From Plecoglossus altivelis (lineage: Eukaryota; Chordata; Actinopteri; Osmeriformes; Plecoglossidae), in contig BROE01000017.1 of NCBI GenBank assembly GCA_036571765.1, positions 445,778 through 509,777 on the forward strand: DNA of 64,000 nt, in the 5' to 3' direction. Under the pieces are notes generated by a model that did no database searches, was not told the DNA's origin, and saw only the letters and a program-made list of their open reading frames with translations. Both the position numbers and the translations under genes were made by a program. Shown in pieces: positions 1-11,639 of this stretch; position 1 is the first letter of the stretch; every line of letters starts with the position of its first letter.

Positions 1-905
1 GGATTATTTATGTTGACAATTTGGTTGGAAAGTGAGACTAAACTCTCTGTAACCTGCCTCTCTGTCAGAGAGGTCTCTCTATACCTCCCCTCTCTGTCTC
101 TTACCCCCCCTCTCTCCACCCCCTCCCCCATCTGTCTCTCTCCCCCCTCTCTCTCCATACCCTCCTCTCCGTCCCCTCTCTCCACACCCCTCTCCCTCTT
201 CCCCTTCCCTCTCTCTCTGCCCCCTTCTCTCCGCCCCCCTCTCATGTCTTCACAGAGCTTCTATGACTGAAGGGATCTGGTAAGTGGTAGGAGCATCTAT
301 CTACTAGAATATTGCTACAGTGATTATACAATGTCTTTAAGGTGCTCCACTTTTACCTTCAGTGTTGCAATTATTGCTGGTGAAGACACATTCTGTCACA
401 CAGGAAATCTAAGAGCCTGCCAGTCACTGTGTGTGTGTGTGTGTGGGGGGGGGGGTGTTTGTGCATTTTTCTAACTCTTTGGTACACTAATAAAGAGAGT
501 GGAACTCTTTAGAAAAGACGCGCTCTTCTACACGCCATCTTTATTCCAAACCCCCCTCCCCCGGCACAAGCACACACACACAAAAGCATACAAACAGATA
601 CAGGCGTGCACACACAGACACACACAAACATCATGTCTTAATGTTCACGTACAACAACATGCCAGTTTCAGGCCTCGTCTGGAATGTTTAGTCGTTTTTG
701 AACGTGTCTTGGTTTGAAAACTTCAGCACAGTTCTAGAGTTGAAAAGGCCACTTCTGTAGAAATACTCTTTTGCTTCTGAGCCATCTTATTATTGGATGT
801 GGGACAGGCCGTCTTCCTGTTGTTCCAACCTTACAGACACGGTCACCGAGCCTGCAGCTCTCTGACTGAAACAACACCCCTTCATATCCAGCATGGGACA
901 ACAGA

Positions 906-908
<3 letters not shown>

Positions 909-947
<39 letters not shown>
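909..947 (+). repeat. (GT)n microsatellite
   Basis: About 19 uninterrupted GT units. Confidence 0.93.
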
Positions 948-948
<1 letters not shown>

Positions 949-1092
949 ATGTGGGTGTGGGCGTGGGGGGGGGGCAGGAGCTGTGGTGTATGTGTGTTTG
1001 TGTTATGCCGGGTACTTTCCATTGACTGTTAATGCGCATTTTACCGTTATGGACCAATAAGTGTGTTGTGTTACCACAGTATCAAGAGCGAT

Positions 1093-1132
<40 letters not shown>
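1093..1132 (+). repeat. (GA)n microsatellite, left edge of gap
   Basis: A pure GA tract running into N; the same repeat resumes on the far side at 1728-1751, so the gap probably lies in or around one long GA array. Confidence 0.92.
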
Positions 1133-1727
1133 NNNNNNNNNNNNNNNNNNNNNNNNNNNNNNNNNNNNNNNNNNNNNNNNNNNNNNNNNNNNNNNNNNNN
1201 NNNNNNNNNNNNNNNNNNNNNNNNNNNNNNNNNNNNNNNNNNNNNNNNNNNNNNNNNNNNNNNNNNNNNNNNNNNNNNNNNNNNNNNNNNNNNNNNNNNN
1301 NNNNNNNNNNNNNNNNNNNNNNNNNNNNNNNNNNNNNNNNNNNNNNNNNNNNNNNNNNNNNNNNNNNNNNNNNNNNNNNNNNNNNNNNNNNNNNNNNNNN
1401 NNNNNNNNNNNNNNNNNNNNNNNNNNNNNNNNNNNNNNNNNNNNNNNNNNNNNNNNNNNNNNNNNNNNNNNNNNNNNNNNNNNNNNNNNNNNNNNNNNNN
1501 NNNNNNNNNNNNNNNNNNNNNNNNNNNNNNNNNNNNNNNNNNNNNNNNNNNNNNNNNNNNNNNNNNNNNNNNNNNNNNNNNNNNNNNNNNNNNNNNNNNN
1601 NNNNNNNNNNNNNNNNNNNNNNNNNNNNNNNNNNNNNNNNNNNNNNNNNNNNNNNNNNNNNNNNNNNNNNNNNNNNNNNNNNNNNNNNNNNNNNNNNNNN
1701 NNNNNNNNNNNNNNNNNNNNNNNNNNN
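1133..1727. other. Assembly gap (595 N)
   Basis: A run of N bordered on both sides by GA repeat. Confidence 0.99.
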
Positions 1728-2459
1728 GAGAGAGAGAGAGAGAGAGAGAGAAGGGGGGGGGTGCATCCTAATAACTAAATATTAACGCTAAATCTACACA
1801 ATATCAAAAAAACACAACATTTACAAGTGCATTTGTTCAGTTAATGTTTCAGGATATTGCACTGCATTTTGTATCCATGTGTGTGAGTTTGAGTGAGTGT
1901 GTGTGTGAGTATGTGTGTGAGCGTGTGTGTGTGCAGTAGTAGTATTTATAGAGCAGCAGAATTCACCTCCCATAGTGTGTTATTGTTTTTTCTTATTAAA
2001 ACCACATGTGTTGACTCTGGAGGAGAGGGGAGGCTGGCTTAGGTTTCTCTCTGGGCAGTCTCAATGGACTATACACACACACACACACACAGAATGTTGC
2101 AACCTTAGCAAGAAGAAAAGATGAAAACGAGTGTCAGGAGAATTTTCTAAGATTATGCAGGTCTTGTGTTTCTGTCAGTGAGTGGGTATCCTTTTTCTCT
2201 CGCTCTCTTTTTCTATCCCTCCCCTCCTCTTGCTCTGTCTCTCTTTCCCATTTCTCTCATTCTCTCTTTGGTTCTCACTCTTGTTCTCTGGTTTTCTCTC
2301 TCTTTCTAATTCTTTCTCTACATCTTTCTTTTTATCACCCCTCCCTACACCCCCACCCCCCAAAAAAACGAACATAAAGGATGCCTAGCAACCACACAGA
2401 TCGATGCTCATTGAACTTTCATGAGGGCAGAGCGAGCCCTCATCATATTTCACAAGACT

Positions 2460-2600
2460 GACCCGGGGAGAGGAGGGGGGAGGAGAGGAGGGGGAGGAGA
2501 GGAGGGGGGGAGGGAGGAGAGGAGAGGAGAGGAGGGGGGAGGAGAGGGGAGACAAGCAGAGGAGGGGGAGGAGAGGGGAGGGGGAGGGGAAGAGGGGAAA
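2460..2600 (+). repeat. Polypurine GGAGGGGGA tract
   Basis: GAGGAGGGGGAGGAGAGGAGG-like repeat with G runs; spurious Pro/Ser/Leu frames on the minus strand. Confidence 0.88.
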
Positions 2601-3299
2601 AGGGATACAAAATGAATACAAGGACAGCACCACATGTGAGGTGCACATACACACACACTTATAAACGCCATGCAATCTTGTAGTAACATTGCAGCTTTAA
2701 GAAAGAACACTATTGAGAGTCCTCCTCCCTCTCCCTATCTCCCTTCTCCACCGTCTCCCTGTTTCACCCCTCTCTCCCCCTCCCCTTCTGTCATACTCAT
2801 CCCACTTGTACTGCTCTCTCCCTCTCTCCCCATCTTCCATCTCATACACCCCTATCCCCCATGCCACCCCTCCTGTTCAGGTGAGGTCTGGGGGTGGTGA
2901 GAATCGAACTGACTTCTCGCTCCATTTCTTTGAATCATTGCTTTATTCTTTGTCTTATTATAGATGAGTTATTCTTCCACACCACTTTAGGATCAATACA
3001 ATCTTATCTGAGACATTCCTCCAGTGCAAATGGTAGACCAAGCCCCTCTCTCCTCTCCTCTCTCTCTCCCTGCTCTCCTCTCTCCTCCTCTCCTCTCCTT
3101 GTGTCCTGCCTCCTAACTATTGACCACCAGACGAGACTCACATCCTATTGGCCCAAAAGACACAAATGAAGGTTGATTATCTCTGACTGAATTGGCAGGA
3201 CCAACCTTTCCTGCTGAGAGATTGGCTGGCCAATTTCCCCAGACAAGGTTTGCCTGGTCATCCCTGGTTACCACTGGATGATCCTGGGATGCACTGGAT

Positions 3300-3336
3300 G
3301 ATCCTGAATACAGCCTGCGAGGCTGTATTCAGGATC
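3300..3336. repeat. Perfect hairpin, 17-bp arms, 3-nt loop
   Basis: GATCCTGAATACAGCCT, loop GCG, AGGCTGTATTCAGGATC: every base of the two arms pairs. A second copy of ACTGGATGATCCTG just upstream (around 3274) shows that the left arm is also part of a local tandem duplication. Confidence 0.95.
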
Positions 3337-3879
3337 CCCAACATGACTGTGGGCTGCTGCTCTCTGCTTACAGGCTACAACAGTTGTCACTCCAGAGTCT
3401 CACCATGAAGCTGTCTGTCAAATGTGTGCCGTGTGTGTGCGTATCTGCATGGATGCATGTGTGTGTGTTTGTGTGTTAAATGGTCTGTTCCAGGCAGAGC
3501 TAGCAGCCATACGGCCTGGTGTGTGAAGCCATCTGTTCTCCAGATTAACCAGCCATCCCTCTCTCCTCCGATTCATCATCTCTTTCAACTGTGCGTGTGT
3601 GGTTAATTGTTCACAACCAGAGGGGTTAGTCGGTTTACTCCCCCCCCACACACACACACACACACACACAGACATACACACCCAGACGGAAACAGAACCA
3701 ATGATCGCTGGGAGCTGTGATCTTTGACCCTCGGAGAGAACTCGACCTTGGCGCAGGGTGAGGTAACCAGCGACAACCAGTGAACCTATCAGGTTTCCCT
3801 GTTCATATTCTGTAGAGATTGACAGGGGAGTGGGTCAGAGGTCAGCCACACCCCATGGGAGGAGCACTTAGGGTACAAG

Positions 3880-4400
3880 GGCGTGAGGGAGGGAGGAATG
3901 GGTACTGTGAGGGCGAGGGAGGAAAGGAGGTTGGAGGAGAAAGAGAGGAAGGAGGGAAGGAAAGGTAGGGAGGAAAGGAGGATGGAGAGCGAGGGAGGAA
4001 GGAGGGAAGGTAGGAGGGAAGGAGAGAGGGATGAAGGAATGGAGGAGGGAGAGAGGGAAAGGGAGGCAGGAGGGGGAAGGAGGGAGGGGGTTCTTGGGTC
4101 TGAGTAAAGATCTAGTGGCAGTGAGGAGTGTGTGTGCGTGTGTGTCTGTGGGAGGGGGGGTGACAGGGAGGGCCTGGGGGTAGGAGGGTTAAGGGTCTGT
4201 AAGTGTGGGGGGTCTATAGAAGGAGAGGGGAGGTCTATGGGGGTGTCTATGTGGGAGGGGGGGTCTGGTTGGAGTCTGTTTGGCCCCAGGCCTGGGGAAG
4301 GATCCCAGATGAATAGAAGGAGAGAAACAGAGAGGTGTAGGGTGAGAGAGAGGAGGAGAGTCAGAGAGAGAGAGAGTGGAAGAGAGAAAGAGAGTGTCTA
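3880..4400 (+). repeat. Purine-rich low-complexity region
   Basis: GGAGGAAGGAGGGAAGG tract to 4095, then G/GT-rich DNA to about 4290 and GA-rich DNA to 4400. Confidence 0.8.
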
Positions 4401-4639
4401 CTCACACACACACACACTCTGCATGGCTTCCAACAGTGCAGTGTGATGGAGTACTGTTGAGAGGATCAATATAAATGACTCAAACATCATCGTCACCCCC
4501 ATCCTCCACTGTATGCTTGTGTGTGCGTGAGAGAGAGATCAACCACATGTCTGAAATAAGTTAATACTGTTATTTGTGGGGTTGTACAACAGTCATATAC
4601 AAGTGAAGGTGTGTCCGGATACACTTGGCTATACAAGTA

Positions 4640-4830
4640 GGATGTGTAAGTGTGTGAGTGTATGGCTCTACTCATGTGGGGTGTGTGCATGTATGTGTGT
4701 GTATGGATCTACCTAAGTGTGTGTGTATGGCTCTACCTAAGTGTGTGTGTATGGCTCTACTCATGTAGGGTATGTGCATGTACGTGTGTGTGTCTGGCTC
4801 TACTCATGTGGGGTGTGTGTTTGTGTTTGT
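4640..4830 (+). repeat. Minisatellite, TATGGCTCTAC(C/T) units
   Basis: GTGTGTATGGCTCTACTCATG and GTGTGTATGGCTCTACCTAAG units recur about every 30-50 bp, five to six copies including GTCTGGCTCTACTCATG. Confidence 0.8.
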
Positions 4831-5420
4831 GAATTAAATGTTCTGGAAGGATTGACTTTATTCCAAGTAGTTCAAGAAGGAGACCTGCTGGCCGACTGGT
4901 ACTCTTTAACAGGCGCTGGTATATTACAATCAGCCAATCAGCTGTGATGAACTCAACTCTGCCTAGCCTACCCATGAACCCCACACAGACACACACACAT
5001 ATATAGACACTCACACATTTCTACAGACACATGACACACACACACACACACACACGCACACAGCTAGACAGTTGTGAGAGAGTAGAGAAAGACTGCCTGA
5101 TACAGACACCGTCCTCTCCCTTTTTCCTGTCCCAGAGATAATGCCTCTTGATTGGCCCACTATCTCCTTCATACAGGAAGTCATCAGTGCATTAATCCCT
5201 CAACCCCACCCAACAGGAAATAGGTGGGATTCCTGCTATTAATACATAAGTAGTAGGGGAGAGCGTGAGGGGGAAGGATGATTTGAGCGGGAGAAGGGGG
5301 AGTTCAGGGAACATTTGGGACAGATAGAGGGAGCGGAGTTAAGTGTGTGTGCATGTAGGTGTTTGAGTGTGTCCGTGTGTCTGTGTCCGTGTGTGTGTGT
5401 GTGTCCGTGTGTGCACTCAC

Positions 5421-5547
5421 CTGTGTAGATGAAGCGTCCAGGTGTGCCTTTGCAGAACTGCTTGGACTTGTAGGACAGAGTGACCTCTACAACCCCGGGG
5501 ATGTGACGAGGGGGGGTCTGGACACGGATAGCGTGAGGGGTGATGAG
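5421..5547 (-). CDS. ebf1: ebf1 coding exon 10, TIG/IPT domain end (residues 304-346)
   Basis: 127 bp encoding LITPHAIRVQTPPRHIPGVV, EVTLSYKSKQFCKGTPGRFI and YT plus one base of residue 346. It completes the TIG/IPT domain. TPGRFIYT is the EBF1 form (EBF3 has APGRFVYT). The acceptor is CCCCAG|CTC and the donor ACAG|GTGAGT. The next exon, expected to begin ALNEPTIDYGFQ and lead into the helix-loop-helix, is not found to the left in this window. Confidence 0.97.
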
Positions 5548-5757
5548 CTGGGGGGGGAGGGTACACGAGAGGAAGGGAGAAGAAGAGGGAGAGAGTGGGA
5601 GAGATGGAGGGGGAGGGACAGATTGTGAGAGGGGGATGGAAAAAGTGTGTACAAGTAAATACTGCAAACAAACACTTCATGTGAACAAGCCTCTTACAGT
5701 AACATGCAGGTGGACCCAACAGTTCATTTCTGTAATGAGGCTCTGGGTAAACAATCT

Positions 5758-5880
5758 GGAGAAGAGAGGAGGAGAGGAGAGGAGGAGGGAAGAGGAGGAG
5801 AGAGGAGAGGAGAGGAGAGGAGGAGAGAGGAGAGGATGAGAGGAGAGAGGAGAGGAGGAGAGAAGAGGACAGAGGAGTAG
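5758..5880 (+). repeat. GGAGA purine repeat
   Basis: AGAGGAGAGGAGGAGAG-type pentamer-like repeat. Confidence 0.88.
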
Positions 5881-6330
5881 ACAACCGTAAAGTGGGTGTG
5901 AGGTAAGAGAAGAGGGAAAAGACACATACAAGAGAGCTATTGTTGGAAAGGGGCCATACACACCTAGAAGCAGAAGGTAAATAAACACGGGTTCAAGCGC
6001 TGCTGGGGAAAACGTCAACAACATGTGCATGTGTGTCTGTCTGTGTGTGCATGTGTGTGTGCATGTGTCTGTGTGTGCATAGATGTGTTCATGAGTGTGC
6101 GTGTGTGTGCGTGGGGTGTATCGGAGTGATATTGACCCTCCCTGTGTGTGAGGAGTGTAATACACAAAGTATAACACTCAGGAGAGGAGAAGAAGACAAG
6201 AGAGGAGAGGAGAAAAGACGAGGAGAGGAGTGTGTTTGTGTGTGTTTTAGCAATGGTAGTGGCATTTTGACACAATAGTCAGAGAGTGTTGAAACATCTG
6301 CTGCTTTAGCGGCTATATTTCCAGTAGAAT

Positions 6331-6337
<7 letters not shown>

Positions 6338-6391
<54 letters not shown>
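6338..6391 (+). repeat. (GT)n microsatellite
   Basis: About 27 uninterrupted GT units. Confidence 0.93.
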
Positions 6392-6393
<2 letters not shown>

Positions 6394-6499
6394 TGTAAAC
6401 CTGAAGCTACTTCATCAGACCTCTGGTTTCAACAGTTCTGTCTCCCGTGTCTGGGTCAAAGTATCTCCACCATGTACTGCTCACTGTGACAGGGGTTGT

Positions 6500-6700
6500 G
6501 TGCATGTATGTGTGTGTGTACGTGTGTGTGTCTGTGTGTGTGAGAGAGTGAGAGAGAGTGAGGGTGTGTATGTACATGTATGTGCTGTATGTACATATAT
6601 ATGTCTGAATGTATGTACATATGTCCGTGTGTATGTACATGTGTGTGTATATGTGTGTATGTACATGTACATGTGTGTGTGTATATGTGTGTGTGTGACC
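6500..6700 (+). repeat. GTGTATGTACAT-rich tract
   Basis: GT repeats with ATGTACATGT palindromic words recurring about every 20-30 bp. Confidence 0.8.
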
Positions 6701-6706
6701 TCTCAC

Positions 6707-6837
6707 CTCGCTCCACACCAGCATGGTTCCAAAGATGACCTGCAGGCCATCGAAGAAGTTGTCCCCTATGATGATGACAGTGGCTCCCCCTGTAGTCCAT
6801 CCCTCACTGGGGCTGATGGCCTTGATGCAGGGGGCCG
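6707..6837 (-). CDS. ebf1: ebf1 coding exon 9, TIG/IPT domain start (residues 260-303)
   Basis: 131 bp encoding (A)APCIKAISPSEGWTTGGAT, then VIIIGDNFFDGLQVIFGTML and VWSE. This is the first half of the TIG/IPT immunoglobulin-like domain, which contributes to dimer contacts. Residue 261 is Ala, where I recall Thr in mammals. The acceptor is CCCCCAG|CGG and the donor GAG|GTGAGA. Confidence 0.97.
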
Positions 6838-7300
6838 CTGGGGGGAGAGAAGGCGCGAGAGGGGGAGAGAGGGTGGGAGGGACTCAAAACGTCAGATCAC
6901 AATTCGTTCTCCTATGGGTTGGTATGCATGTGTAGTACAGGTCATTCTTCCATCCCCTGGCCTGGACAGGGAGCTACCACAAAGGGAATGTGTGTGTGCA
7001 TGCTTAGTGTGTGTGTGTACATGCCCTGGGCCAACTGGTCTACGTAATGGAGGCGTAAGTGGTCTGTTTGACGGAGGTGTGTGTGTGTGTGTGTAGATTA
7101 AGCAGATGGAAAAGCAACAATCCATCTGACAGGATGAACACTCTGGGAGCCTTTTACTACCATCTGCTCCCCACACTGCCTCGCGCACACACACACGGAT
7201 GAGTGAGTGTAGTCAGTGGAGACTGATGCCTCCTCTCTCTCGCTCACTTCTCTCCCCGGGCGGACCCTATCGGCCTGCAGGAGGGGGGGGCGGGGCTTAC
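6838..7300 (-). other. ebf1 intron 8
   Basis: 463 bp; short GT tracts at 6990-7018 and 7078-7095, otherwise complex sequence with no feature recognised. Confidence 0.85.
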
Positions 7301-7442
7301 CGTGTTCCAGGTACGAGGGAGTTCCTTCTGAGGGGTCAAGGCGGCGGGCCCGGCGGCCATGTTTGGAGTTGTTGTGGACAAACATGTTGTCCGAGACAGC
7401 TAGGACGTGCCCCTCCACGCTGACTGTGGTGGACACCACCAC
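7301..7442 (-). CDS. ebf1: ebf1 coding exon 8, NLS-like basic segment (residues 213-260)
   Basis: 142 bp encoding VVVSTTVSVEGHVLAVSDNM, FVHNNSKHGRRARRLDPSEG and TPSYLEH plus one base of Ala260. It closes the DNA-binding domain. His235 is a known DNA-proximal residue, and HGRRARR is a basic cluster consistent with a nuclear localisation signal. GTPSYLEH without an extra Ala fits EBF1. The acceptor is preceded by 21 consecutive C on the coding strand (G run 7452-7472). The donor is GTAAGC. Confidence 0.97.
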
Positions 7443-7451
7443 CTGGGGGGA

Positions 7452-7472
7452 GGGGGGGGGGGGGGGGGGGGG
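7452..7472 (+). repeat. Poly-G run (21 G) at exon 8 acceptor
   Basis: A homopolymer starting ten bases from the exon boundary. On the coding strand it is a poly-C forming most of the polypyrimidine tract of exon 8. Confidence 0.95.
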
Positions 7473-7749
7473 TTAGCTCATACATTTAGCTTCCTTGTTT
7501 TAACTCACTACCCACGCGCACGCACAGACTCACATGACACATGTATTTTGAACAGTCCAATTGCTTGAAGGAGTCCTAATCAGTACAGGGACATACAGGC
7601 TCATAGACTCCTCCCCCTCCCTCACCTCCTCACTTTTCCCTTCAACCCCTCTTCTCCCACTCTCACTTCCACCTACCCAACAAGCACCTGCCCCCCCCCC
7701 AATTTCTTTCTCTCCCTCACTCTCTCTGTCTCTCCCTCTCTCTCCCTCT

Positions 7750-7965
7750 GGAGCAGCAGACAGCTCAGGGAGGCTCCGGGTGCTACGCTGTTCTGCTGGC
7801 TCGGTAATGAGCGTGTGGACTGCGTCCCTCCTCTCTACCGCTCCCCCGTGCTGCAGTGAGTTATGGACGGTCCGTCCTTTAATTAGGCCCAAGGAAACAG
7901 AGCTGTCTGCCTCAGTTCCACCAGAGAGGAGAGCAACAATTAGAGTCACACAGGAGAGATAGAGG
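7750..7965. promoter_or_regulatory. Candidate regulatory island in intron 7
   Basis: Complex sequence with CTCGGTAATGAGCGTGTGG, GTCCTTTAATTAGGCCCAAGG and GCAACAATTAGAGTCAC. Confidence 0.35.
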
Positions 7966-8559
7966 CTGAGAAACCAGGTCCTTTATCACCCCTCAATGAC
8001 TGGCCAACACACATACATACACACACACAAACACAATACACATATGCACACAGAAACACATACACACTGACAGTCATGGCTGCAAACATGTGGGTAGACA
8101 CGCACACGTATGTGTATGCACACCAGCACACACACAAGCACATGCATGCATACTGCACACATGGGTGGGCACACATTGCCAGACCCACATGCAGGAACAC
8201 AGACACAAGATTGCGCACTCACAGCCACCCGTACACACACACACTAACACACACATGCAGCTGTGATAAATCTGTCAGGGAATATAGAGGCCAGTATCTC
8301 CACTTGGTCTCAAGTGGTCACTTCCTAATGCTGCTGGTTTCAGAAGATAAGAAGATCTACAGCCCTTCTTCTCTCCCTTCCTCCCCTCCCCTTCCCTCCT
8401 CTCCCCCCCTGACTGTGTGTTCATTACGGATGGGGAGACGGTAGGAAAGAGAGGATTAAAACAGAACACAGTTAGAGATAGAAGAAGGTGGAAGGTGAAG
8501 AGGAAATGATGCAGAGAATAGGAGAGGTGGAAGGAGAGATAAGTAGTAGCATGAGAGGA

Positions 8560-8825
8560 TGAGAGGCTGGAGGAGAGAAGGAGGAGAGAAGGAGGAGAGA
8601 CGATAGGAGGAGAGAAGGAGAGGGGATAGGAGGAGCAAAGGAGGGGAGGGGATAGGAGGAGAGAAGGAGGCGATAGGATAGGAGGAGAGAAGGAGGAGAG
8701 AGGATAGAAGGAGAGAAGGAGGGGAGGGGATAGGAGGGGAGAAGGAAGAGAGGGGGTGGGAGGAGGGGAGGGGATAGGAGGGGAGAAGGAGGAGAGGGTA
8801 TAGGAGGGTGGAAGGAGGAGAGCTT
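8560..8825 (+). repeat. Purine minisatellite, GATAGGAGGAGAGAAGGAGG
   Basis: Units of GGATAGGAGGAGAGAAGGAGG-type sequence at about 20-30 bp spacing, roughly ten copies. Confidence 0.88.
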
Positions 8826-8978
8826 AGTTAACTAGCCAGCTGCCTTTCTGACTGGCTCATCTGCCAACCTAAAGCTAATTAAACTGTCACCAGTGGACCG
8901 CTAAAATACACACATACGCACACACACTTGCATACACAAACATGCACAGTATGGATGGGAAATTGTGTGTGTGTTCCC

Positions 8979-8981
<3 letters not shown>

Positions 8982-9012
<31 letters not shown>

Positions 9013-9029
9013 CGTGTGTATGTGTGTGA
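8982..9029 (+). repeat. (GT)n microsatellite
   Basis: GT repeat with GTAT and GTGC interruptions. Confidence 0.88.
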
Positions 9030-9098
9030 GCTCCCAGCGTTCCTGTGGTGACCAGGTCTGGGTCTCCTGTTTCCTGTTAGGCACTGATGGCTTATTTA

Positions 9099-9491
<393 letters not shown>

Positions 9492-9951
9492 TTAGGTCAA
9501 ATACATGTCCTGAGCTGACAATGTTACACAAGTTGAGAAAGCCTACGTATTTTAATGGAATTGACACAAAGTATAAGATTTGGAACTAAAGAGATATTTG
9601 TTCCTGTGTGTAAGTGTGTGAGTGTGTAACTTCGTTTCAAGGAGACCAGCTGGTGAACACCAAAATACAACCTGGATCAACATGTTTGTGATTTTTATGC
9701 CCATCTGTGTGTGCGTGTGTGCATCTGTTTACGTGTGTGTGTATGCTGTCAACAGCTCCTCAGTTAACAAGGGGAAGGTTATGGACATAGGATCTCCCCA
9801 ACTATAACCTTTGCGCCTCTACACACACACATATGTACACACACACTCTGTCTCCCTTGGTCCAGCTATTGGGGAGCAGAGACAGGATTGCCAGGACTGA
9901 CAGCCACTGATCCACAACCTTATGTTGCCATGGCTTTTAGAAAGACCCCCC

Positions 9952-9982
<31 letters not shown>

Positions 9983-9999
9983 ACACACACACACACACA
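9952..9999 (+). repeat. (CA)n microsatellite
   Basis: CA repeats with one CATA interruption, following a C run. Confidence 0.9.
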
Positions 10000-10459
10000 G
10001 CCTGGCTGTCGATTTCTGTTGTTGGACCTGGACTTGCACACACATACACACACACACACACACTCAGACTGTGTTGAAACCACTACGCCTACTTTCCACA
10101 TACCAGTGTGTAAGGATCCAGGGTGTGTGTTTGACTACAGGGTGTAACCAGCCTGAGTATGTCTACATGTACATTAACACACTACTAATGAACGCACACA
10201 CTAAACTCAATTCCAGTCCCGCTATCTATGAGATTTGTTTGTGAGTATGAGAGAGAAAGAGAGGAAGAGAGAGGAAGCGATGAGAGAGATAAAAAGATCT
10301 AAAGATCTAAAAAGAGAGAGACAAGGAAAGAGAGAGGAGAGAGGGGAAGTGAGACAGAAAGAGAGAGACTAAACAGAGAAAGAGATATGAGTACAGAGGA
10401 GAGGGAGATTGTGAGAGAGAGAGTTTGAGAGATAAGGAAAGAACGTGAGAGCAAGAAAT

Positions 10460-10501
<42 letters not shown>
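10460..10501 (+). repeat. (GA)n microsatellite
   Basis: GA tract in a longer purine-rich region from 10247 to 10512. Confidence 0.88.
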
Positions 10502-10505
<4 letters not shown>

Positions 10506-10559
10506 AGGAGAACAAGACTGCAGTGACAGTCTCTCCACAGTTCCACTAGAGCAGAGCAG

Positions 10560-10720
10560 AGCAGCATTAACGAGCTGGGCCTTCGTTAACTAACGAAATA
10601 TCTCCTCCCCGACTGCTTCCTGCCTGTTTCCTACTCCGCCTGCTTAATTACTCCGAGGCTGGGCCCTGACTTCTGACCCCTTGTGACAGAGCCTATCACG
10701 GAGGAGGACAAGCATGGTGA
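10560..10720. promoter_or_regulatory. Candidate regulatory island in intron 6
   Basis: Complex sequence containing an inverted repeat TTCGTTA / TAACGAA with a 2-nt centre (10583-10598), then GCTTAATTACTCCG. It is flanked by purine repeats. Confidence 0.3.
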
Positions 10721-11039
10721 CCCCAGCAGTGACCTCAGCAACCCCCCAACAACGTTCAGACAACCTCTGTCGGCCTGTCAACTGCTCTCTCAGGGTTTAG
10801 AGAACCTTCTTAGACCAACCCAGTCTGTTCTCTACAATCTCAAACATACTGAAATGAAATCTAGCTTGTGTTGGACGAAGAAAAGTAGAGGTAAGAGAGA
10901 TAGACGGATCAGAGAACCTTCACATGCTGACACGCATACACGCATACACACAATCACACACACAGAATGAGTAGGCCAATCCTGTAATGCCTTTTTATCG
11001 ACTCTCCAATTAAACCTATCAATTATGTTTGCAGTGTCT

Positions 11040-11400
11040 GGGTGGGAGATGAGAAGGGGAGGAGGGATGTGGGAGAGAGGAGGATGGGAGAGGGGAGGAG
11101 GGACGAGGGTGAGAGAGGTAGTGATGGAGGGGGAGGTGGGATGAGGGAGGAGGATGATGGCAGGAGGATGACAGGGGAAAAGGGATGAGGGAGAGAAGAG
11201 GAGGATGGGAGAGGGGGAATAGGGAAGGAGGAGGAGGATGGAAGGGGGGGAGGGATGAGGGAGAGTGGAGGAGAGAGAGAGGAGGAGGATGGGAGGGGGA
11301 TGAGGGTTGGAGGGAAGCTGCAGGAGGGAGAGTGAATGAGGGAGAGAGGAGGAGGGAGAGAGGAGAAGGGAGGAGGAGGAGGGAGGGGGATGGAAGCCAC
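11040..11400 (+). repeat. Polypurine minisatellite-like tract
   Basis: GGAGGATGGGAGAGGGGAGGAGGGATGAGGG-type repeats with periodic GATG words. It is nearly all purine on the plus strand and produces a spurious proline/serine-rich frame on the minus strand. Confidence 0.8.
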
Positions 11401-11473
11401 TCTCTTTGTAAGTGTCATAACGACATTGTTGACCTTTCCACTACTGAAGGGATTACACTCAAAGAGCTGACCT

Positions 11474-11474
<1 letters not shown>

Positions 11475-11549
<75 letters not shown>
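11475..11549 (+). repeat. (CA)n microsatellite, compound
   Basis: (CA)20, then three CCCA units, then (CA) again. Confidence 0.92.
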
Positions 11550-11639
11550 TGCAGTTCCTAACCTACTGTAGAGGTGTGAAAAGACCAGCTATTTATCTTG
11601 CGTGTTTGCCATATTAAAACGTAATCTCATCTACTGAAA

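Larger units (their letters stand above)
1..5420 (-). other. ebf1 intron 10 (partial)
   Basis: Repeat-dominated DNA from the exon 10 donor to the window edge: CT tracts 60-245, (GT)n 909-947, an N gap, purine/pyrimidine tracts 2190-2330 and 2460-2600, purine-rich 3880-4400, and GT-rich 4640-4830. Complex islands at 260-420, 1770-1870, 2900-3420, 3690-3870 and 5080-5240 show no exon-like frame. The next ebf1 exon is absent unless it lies in the gap. Confidence 0.8.
5548..6706 (-). other. ebf1 intron 9
   Basis: 1.16 kb: a purine tract next to exon 10, a second purine tract 5760-5880, GT-rich DNA 6025-6115, a long (GT)n 6338-6391 and a GTATGTAC-rich tract 6500-6700. Confidence 0.85.

Noticed and set aside
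1061..1785. 230-240-codon frames spanning the first gap
   Set aside because: They consist almost entirely of N and GA repeat.
2895..2925. Possible tRNA B box (GTTCGATTC on the minus strand)
   Set aside because: No A box at the right spacing and no stem structure.
1..5420. Exon 11 of ebf1 (expected ALNEPTIDYGFQ)
   Set aside because: Looked for on the minus strand and not seen; probably lies left of the window.
6329..7096. 255-codon plus-strand frame over exon 9
   Set aside because: It starts in (GT)n and is antisense to the verified ebf1 exon 9.
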